Shown here: in pieces, positions 56,851-64,000 of the stretch
Layout: each line of letters starts with the position of its first letter
How positions within the stretch are numbered: position 1 is the first letter of the stretch
DNA from: Pterobdella sp. o SKG-2022
Taxonomy: Eukaryota > Annelida > Clitellata > Hirudinida > Piscicolidae
Direction of reading: 5' to 3'
DNA: 64,000 nt
NCBI GenBank assembly: GCA_964035795.1
Contig: OZ038325.1
Span: 5,647,163 to 5,711,162 of the forward strand
Made by a program: the position numbers and the translations under genes
Notes under the pieces: generated by a model
Told to the model about the DNA's origin: nothing
Databases searched by the model: none
Seen by the model: the letters and a program-made list of their open reading frames with translations, nothing else

Positions 56851-57008
56851 TTAATTTTTTTGATATTATTAGTTATGAAGATAAGATATTTCTGTTTATT
56901 TTATGGCTCCACTCATTGTTTCATGGAAGAACAACGTAAATTTACAGACCACAAGCTGTGAGTAAATATCCATAACAATAGAGAAAATGAAGATTTTAGT
57001 ATCAAAAT

Positions 57009-57180
57009 GTAATGCAATGCGGTATTTATAAAGCGCTTTTCCTTATAGTAGCGCTTGCTACAAATATAATGTAGCGAAAACACACTGTGGAAAAGGTGCT
57101 AATTGTCGGCCCACGCGGGATCAAACCCGACAACTTTAGATAATTAGTTTAATGCTCAACCATTGAGCTATAGGGGCCGA
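57009..57180 (-). mobile_element. tRNA-Ile-derived SINE, copy 2, with target-site duplication
   Basis: Same structure and orientation as the copy at 12517: tRNA head with CCTATAGCTCAATGGTTGAG and B box GGGTTTGATCCC, body with GTAGCAAGCGC, and tail GCGCTTTATAAATACCGCAT followed by GCATT. The direct repeat CAAAAT flanks it (57003-57008 and 57181-57186). The anticodon-stem bases have drifted (TTAAA instead of TTAGA). Confidence 0.9.
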
Positions 57181-59230
57181 CAAAATAAAACAGCTATGCG
57201 AAAAAAATTATAAGGGAAAATTTAAAAACGCTATTAAAATCAAAAAGATCCCATAAACACTACTTGTGATTCATATCAACTAGGAAACTCTTGTACATTC
57301 GAGCCAGGTAGGTTCTTGAAAACTTGCGATTTCTATTTTCTATGGTATAAACATACATTATCTTTTTTTAATATAAATTAAAATATATAATATTAATGAT
57401 AGAAATACGCTAAATTGAAGAAATCTTCGCTTTAAAAATTTATATATACAATAATATCTTTAAATAATTCATCAACTTGAACTCTTTATATATTTATTAT
57501 TTATTTATTTATAAATTTATTTATTTATTTATTTATTTCTTCATTTATTATTTTTTTATATAAAATATTAAATCTAAGTATAGGTTTATTCCAAACTCAA
57601 CTCAAAGGCCTTGGAGGCATTAAGTCTGAAGCACACACATGTACACATACGCACTTTTTGAAGGAAACACTAAGCAGATGTCTTAATATTCATTCAACTG
57701 GTTTTTTATTCAATTATCAATTTTTTAATCTTATTATTTGTTTTTTTTTCACTTTTTGAAGTTTTTGGTTGTTCTTTTTTTTTTGAATTCATTTTTTTTT
57801 TAAATTTGTCTTTTTTTATTTTTTTTTTGTTTCTTATTAGTATCAATATTCCTGAAATTCCTCATATCTCAGGTTCATATTGGAATTTTTATTAAAAGAG
57901 CGATACAAATATAAATATATTTAAATACCAACCTATTGATAAATTTGCAAATATACAGTTTTTTTTCCATAGTAAACTATTAATAACTCAATTAGTATTC
58001 AAACTAGTGTTTCTTAATTAGCTAGCTATTAATAAGCTTATGAATATTCAACGAAGAAAACATATCGAATTGCAGACAACGTCAACAATCTTAAATACCA
58101 TATCTTGTGTCATTCTATTTTTAAATTATTCTTGGATTTCTCCATAGTTCTTTTCGTAATTATTTGATGTATGTAATTTTGTCCTTAATAATATCATAAT
58201 AAGGATTTTATTGTTTTTATTATTATTGCTTATATCATCAGTTTTTATTGTTGATATTATTATCATTGATTCGGTTTTGAATTTTTTAAATTTTAATGAC
58301 GTGCTTGTTGGAATATTTCATATAATTTTTGAAAAAAAATCATTTTATTCACTATTTTGTACTTTTTGTTTCATACAAAATTGTGTATTCCATCAAAAAC
58401 TATATCATAATTTAAAAATAAAAATTATATCATTTATATTATTCAATCAAACTTTTTTATTTTACAAAAAGAATATTCTTTGTTAAATTTATAACAGTGA
58501 CAGCGCCCGTTATATCTTTGTCACAGCCCAATTTCAACCTTTATGCTCTTTGTCCCCTCCTCCACCATCATATCCCCTTTGACAGATATTAAATGAATGT
58601 GTTCTTTCTTGTTACCCTGTGTTTTTTTGGTTTAATAGTAGTTTTCTTTCTTGATTCTCTTTGCACCTGTACAACATAGTCGGTCAACCAAAATATACAA
58701 CTTCTTTCCCACCCTAGTATCGATAAACTCAGGTGTGTTGCAAGAATCTGTTCTCAAACCAATCTTTTACGGCAAATTATTCATTAGCGAGATAATTTTA
58801 TTTCAGTTACTGATTTAATTTCTCTTTTCATTGATTTCTTCTACATCAGCCTAGTTTTAAGGAAATATTCGAGTAACTACACTCTTAACATCTGGTCCTT
58901 TTGTAGTTAGCTAGTCTAACCCTCTAGCACAAAGGAAGATATGGTTGTTATCAGCATTTTTTTATCAAAATACAATCACTATTGTGTGGAAGATTTCAAT
59001 GAGACGCACCTTCACATTTTTCTACTATATAACCATGATTGTCACTTCTGTTTCCAAACAAAACTCCAATTTTTTGAAAAGCAATTTTCCACTTTTATGC
59101 TTAGAGATATGCAATCTGTCTATCGTACCATTTTCAGGATTTGGGCAAATGATTTTTTTTCTGAACTTCAATTTTTGTTTAAAACCATGTGACTAAAACT
59201 GCTTTCCAAATTGACTACTCCAGCTTTTGG

Positions 59231-59545
59231 TTTATGACTTCCCTCCCACTGAACTTCTTAATTAATTAACTGCATCTGTGTTCATCATTTTCTAGAAGTT
59301 TGCAAAAAAATCTTTAAACTCACCCACATCAAATAACTTCCCACATTTTTTGAACACTTGGTCAACACAAATAACCAATTTCTCTACGATTCTTGTTTTG
59401 CTTTATGACCACCCTCCCGGTGAACCCCATAATTATTTAACTGCGTCTGTGAACTTTCTAAAAGTTTGCGCAAAAATCTCAACTTACCCACACTAAATGC
59501 TCCATCAACAATAACTATCCACATGTTTTAAGCACTTCTACAGCA
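59231..59545. repeat. Diverged tandem duplication, period about 171 bp
   Basis: TTTATGACTTCCCTCCCACT at 59231 corresponds to TTTATGACCACCCTCCCGGT at 59402. The similarity continues through TTAACTGCATCTGTG / TTAACTGCGTCTGTG, AGTTTGC and CACCCACA/TACCCACA segments. I estimate 75-80 percent identity. Confidence 0.7.
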
Positions 59546-61070
59546 AACCTAGTTTTGATAACCGTGAGCTATATAAATAAGGGTACTATTTGTATTTATT
59601 TCTTCGATCTAAAAAAATGAATTCTTCTAGAAACAAAATTTCACCTTTAATTTGTTCAGTAAATTAAAATTTGTTTATGATTTTTCAAAAGTGAACTTAA
59701 ATCGATAGTTTCGCAACTGTTGCCTCCTTACTCATCACTTCAAGTAAACTATTGAGCGCAAATTTGATGCTAAGAATAATAGATTATTTTCGCAACAAAA
59801 AGCAATGGGAGCGTCTTCAAATCAGATGAGAGGCTTTTTAAATTTCAGAGATGCTTTCCATTATTATTTTATATTAATATTGCTAATTTTTTTTTTACCT
59901 TAGTTCAAATTCTTTGGATACTTTTTTATTATTATCATCGTTATTATTTTTATGATTATTTTTATTTTTATTATTGAACAATTTTGAATTTTTAATAATG
60001 ACAAACAACACTTTTATTTTTTATATTATTCATTTTGTTTCACTTTATACTTGTTTCTCCCAAGATTACTCACTTCTTAAATTGGTCACAGATCTACGCT
60101 TGAAAGGTAACAAACCAGAAAAAATAATTAACATTTGAAATCATTCACAGCTTTGGATTCGTTATATATTCAAGCATGTTATTTATAAATACAATTAAGA
60201 TATGATAAGTAGACAATTACTTGGAAATGTTACAATGTTAACGAAGAGCTTGGTACATTACAATAGAAAATTAAAACTCAAAAATTTGCTATATAAAGAA
60301 AAATGTAATGATGCTTCACACTCTTAAAATCACACAAAGAAAAAAAGTATATCACAATATATTGGTTATAAATTATATAAAAAAACAGAAAACAATATGC
60401 ATTTTCTTAGAGGTGCTTGAAAATGGTTTGAGTATATGAAGGCACATATGAGAAATAAACATCCAAAAGTCGATCCGAGCTATGTTTATCAATACACCAT
60501 ACCACAAACACCTATATGATTTAATAGCAAAAAAGATACGTTGAACTATTAAAGACTCTTATATTATATAATTTTGATAGCAAGAAAGACCGAATTTAAA
60601 GTATTGAAAACTTCGACTGCTCACTAACAAGATATTATATCTCATTCCAAGTTAACCATTTTCTTCATCACTGTTATTATTATAATTTTAATAAAAATAA
60701 GTAGTTTTGTAATGAATAATAGATTTAAATAGATTTAAAACTCCATCAATCCATAATCTCAACTAGTTCTACATAGCATATATTTAAAATTGAGCTCTCA
60801 AGAGCTTTTTACCATCTCTTGTGAATGTTCTATTGCACTATTAAAACATCACTGTAAAATAGTACTTTGTATAACAGGTTACTGAACAATCTTACTGTGA
60901 TATGGGGCCAGTGATTCAAGAGTATGTTCAAAGCCAATTAGTTTATAAGAGTATTTTAAGACAAACCTTCTTTGATCTTAAAATTATGCCTCTTGGTAAT
61001 GATTTTGTATTTTTTTAACGATATGTTTTGGTTTTGTTCTGATTGTTTGTGTTCTTGTTGTACTTCTTAG

Positions 61071-61151
61071 CGCCCGAGGACCTACCTCAAAAAGCGATTG
61101 ACCACTGTCTTTGGGCTGGGTCTTTGTGGTGTGGATTTTTATTCAATTTTG
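61071..61151 (+). CDS. Isolated exon candidate
   Basis: 81 bases between a strong acceptor (TTGTTGTACTTCTTAG) and a strong donor (GTAAGC), GC-richer than the flanks. Two frames are open. Phase 0 reads RPRTYLKKRLTTVFGLGLCG then VDFYSIL; another reads APEDLPQKAIDHCLWAGSLW then CGFLFNF. Neither matches a family I know and no neighbouring exon was found. The length is a multiple of three, so it could be skipped without frame change. Confidence 0.35.
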
Positions 61152-62984
61152 GTAAGCAATCTTTTTTGAATACCAACAAAGTCTCTGGATAAAAAGTTTG
61201 AACAAAAGCATTCTAAAAAATTTGTTTGTCGTATCTACTATGTGTTACTTATTTTTGGTTAAAAGTTTTTCCATTTTTAATTTCATAAGACACTCAAACT
61301 TGAAGTCGAAATTCTTACCAATCATAGCTTATAATAATAATTTTCATATCCCCAAACTCAGAAATATACTTATCTTTCAATGACTTCAAATCAAACCCAG
61401 TTATATGAAATGCTGTATTCAATTATATAAAGTAATATATCCAACCATAAGAAACAATCTATCCAACTATAGCAAATAATATAACCAACCATAGAAACAA
61501 AGCATCTAAAACAGAAGTTTAAAAGATGAAGTAGGCACATGATACTAAAGTAGATTCTTGTACAAATATGAATGGCCACAAATATTTACTTTAAACCTTG
61601 TTCTGTGAGTGAAAAAGATTATATCATTTGATGGCTTGTTCCAATAATTTTTTTCACTAGAGTACTTCACTAATGAATTTCTTCTTAACTATTTTACATG
61701 GTACTGCAAATTATTTGAAAACTAAAAGTAATTTTATGAAGTACAAAGCTTTTCGTTAACAAAGTAACATTATCAAGTACGTTAAAATCCATTTAGTGTT
61801 AAATAATTTACAGCATTTACTTTGGCTAAAGAAGATTATTATATTTTAAATGATATTTTCATACTAATGAGATGGGACTTGACAGTTTATATAAATTCTC
61901 TTTTGTAAGATATTTTACATATCAAAATTTATTTTTTTAATGAATTTTTCACAGTATATTGGAGTTTAATACACAAATGCTTTTTGAAAATGTTTTGGTT
62001 ATTTTAATTACCATTCAAGTTATGGCTAAACATTTCCAAAAATAACACAGTGTTTTATACACATTTTCGCAAAGAATTTTTCTCCACTTTAATTATTTAC
62101 CTTTTTGAGAAAAATTGAAAAATATTCATACACGCTTCATTTCATGTTGCTCAAGGGGCTTACTTCAAATTAATTTCATACATAATGAAGAGTTGTTGAA
62201 AGTTGGCTAGACGTAGTCTAGGAACCAGTAACTTCTTATAATTATTCTCACCGTACTGATCAATAACTTACTAATGAGTGTTCATAAAGTCAGGGGGGCG
62301 TGTGTTATATAAATTTATGCTTTAAATAAGGTTAAAATTGACAATTTGAGGCCTGATTTTGAGTATATATTATCAATATTGGGTAGATTGCAGAGTGTTA
62401 AAAGCAATATTTCTTTTATTCTTGCACATTAAGTATCATTATTAATTATCCATTATCTCATTGAATGGGTAATAAATCAACATTATTTTAATATATGATA
62501 ATGATAATGTTTATGGTTGAAAACCGCAAGCAGTGTAAACAATAAGGCCCAGAAAAGCCCATTTAAGACCCCTTCTAAGTTTTTAGTGCACGTTTTAAAT
62601 TAATCTGTCATAATAAATTTGAAGTATTTTTAAAAACTAGGAGATTTTGGAGTTAATACTATTGGGAATATGGTTTTCATTGTTTTGTACATTATTTTTT
62701 TTTATCGTTTAATACTTCATTGTATTGTGTATTACTTCATTATATCGTATATTACTTTGTTGTATTGTATATTACTTTATTATTTTTTATATTACTGTAT
62801 TGTATTTTAAACGAAATTGACTTGAAATAATTAACTCATAATACAGTTTTTACTGAAACTTTAGCACCGAAATTTTTTCAATTCTACGCGAAAGTAATGA
62901 ACCCTAAAGGAGTGTTTTGTTTTGTGACATCATCATCTTTAATCATGGCTGTGTGTATGTGTGTGTGTTTTTTTGTGTTTTTGA
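61152..62984. other. Unassigned stretch
   Basis: AT-rich; one foldback arm at 61731-61785. No gene supported. Confidence 0.45.
61731..61785 (+). mobile_element. Foldback-family arm
   Basis: GTACAAAGCTTTTCGTTAAC followed by AAAGTAACATTATCAAGT is nearly the same as the left arm at 53887-53925. Confidence 0.65.
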
Positions 62985-63500
62985 CTCAAAAGCGAAAACT
63001 ACAATGGTTTGGACTCTTGCAAGAATGCCTGGCGATCATTGACCAAAAAAAAGGGAGCCAAGTAGAAAATGTAAAACAACTTCAAGGTGGGCAGAAACAG
63101 AGATGGCACAATCTCATTCAAGCAGCTCTCAAAAAAGCGAACTTGGAGAACGTTTGGAGAGAAAAAGCCCAAAACAGAAAATCCTGGCGCAACAAAACCA
63201 TCCAACTTTTTCGCTTTTACAATGAAGAAAAAGAATGAAATCAAAAAAGAAAAAATTTTTTTGCCAAAAGTCAGAAAACCATTAAGCACAACAACAACAA
63301 TATACAAAACATCAACAACCCCGCCATGCATATTCAACTCCTTACTTAGACGTTCATGTGCAAGCAAAGCAAGCTTAGCAAAGCACATCAAACAAACACA
63401 CCAGATACAAACAAGCATCTAGTGTCAGTATTGCGGGCTGAGCTTGAAGCGTCAAGGCATCCACAATCATCAATAAAAATGCTCTTCCAATCATTTGCAC
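62985..63500 (+). pseudogene. Degenerate LINE 3' fragment (reverse-transcriptase C terminus)
   Basis: Starts KRKLQWFGLLQECL, then GGQKQRWHNLIQAALKKANL and WREKAQNRKSWRNK, the (L-x-W-F-G-H-x-x-R, Q-R-W-x-D-x-x-K, Q-D-R-x-x-W-R) pattern that follows the reverse-transcriptase domain in many animal LINEs. A frameshift near 63150-63230 moves the frame to CASKASLAKHIKQTH, and a TAG interrupts the link to CQYCGLSLKRQG. It is a dead, 5'-truncated copy. Confidence 0.75.
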
Positions 63501-64000
63501 CCAAGGTGGATAAAAGCAGAAACAGTGTGTGCGTTTGTGCTTTTGATTTTATGTGTCTGTTTGTATAAGTATTTTTGTGTTTTTGTGTATTTTTTGTTCA
63601 TTTATTTGTTTGCTTTCTTAGTTGTTTTTATATGTGTTTTTGTTAGTATGTTTTTGTCTGCGCGTCTATATGTGTTCCCATGTTTTTGTATAAATGCGTT
63701 TTTGTTTATGTGTCTACAGAATGTTAGTTTCGACGTGTGTGTATGTATGTTTGCCTTTATAAATGTATTTATGCTAAACATATAGTTCTATGTTTATTCT
63801 TTCTTGTATGTCTAGATATCACTGAATATTTATGTATAAATTTTTGTATTAGCACATCTCTTTTATACAAATAAATGTATTTTTATATATCCTTAAATAT
63901 TTGTGTGCGTGAGTCAAATCACCCTTCTACATCTCTCACCATTATCATGTTAAGCTCATATCAAGCCCTTAGTGGTGAACTGCACTCTTGACAGATGTGG
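63501..64000. other. Flank after the LINE fragment
   Basis: T/G-rich, degenerate TGTGTTTTTGT-type sequence to about 63760, consistent with a decayed TG tail; then AT-rich with nothing recognised. Confidence 0.45.

Larger units (their letters stand above)
52373..61070. other. Gene-poor stretch
   Basis: 8.7 kb without a supported exon. It contains foldback elements, a TTAG array, tRNA-like fragments, the second SINE, T-rich tracts near 57.7-57.85 kb and a diverged duplication near 59.3 kb, listed separately. Open frames at 53063, 58211 and 58941 are A/T-run artefacts or unsupported. Confidence 0.45.

Overview
The window is eukaryotic nuclear DNA, almost certainly from an invertebrate animal. 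It is very AT-rich. Coding sequence is cut into short exons with GT-AG borders, and exon GC is clearly higher than in the surrounding DNA. The proteins are animal families: a PKA type I regulatory subunit, a Trio/Kalirin/p63RhoGEF-type DH-PH exchange factor, and a PR-domain C2H2 zinc-finger protein. The rest is simple-sequence DNA, a tRNA-derived SINE, foldback elements and LINE 3' ends carrying a zinc-knuckle tail. That LINE tail is of a kind I associate with molluscs and annelids, so I lean towards a spiralian, but the species cannot be read from the window. Two gaps of exactly 200 N (31930-32129 and 42388-42587) divide it into three contigs. The middle contig is only 10,258 bases.

Left contig (1-31929). 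Four short plus-strand exon candidates (2584-2703, 7618-7682, 9620-9717, 11406-11473) join in phase but match no family I recognise. From 25070 to 30856 the minus strand carries the 3' half of a RhoGEF gene: DH helices, a PH domain and a Ser/Lys-rich tail with stop codon and poly(A) signal. Between these lie long gene-poor stretches with a (CTAA)n array, a SINE and foldback arms.

Middle contig (32130-42387). Two plus-strand genes lie here. The first is the 3' part of a PR-domain protein with twelve C2H2 fingers (33180-34854), with a 150-base TA repeat in its last intron. The second is the 5' part of the PKA RI subunit gene (exons from 35728 to 40333): dimerisation/docking domain, pseudosubstrate and the start of cyclic-nucleotide domain A. 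Neither gene is completed in the window, and the flanking contigs do not supply the missing exons, so the placement of this contig deserves checking.

Right contig (42588-64000). It opens with a pure TG tract of about 667 bases, then 1.6 kb of a 21-base minisatellite with higher-order structure. Minus-strand exon candidates follow at 45710-45784, 46526-47518 and 49178-49399; the first two join in phase and could be the 5' end of the RhoGEF gene. The remainder is repeats, foldback elements, a second SINE copy, two degenerate LINE 3' ends (52.2 kb and 63 kb) and one isolated exon candidate (61071-61151). No operon-like organisation exists. The genes appear functionally independent apart from the general link of cAMP and Rho signalling.
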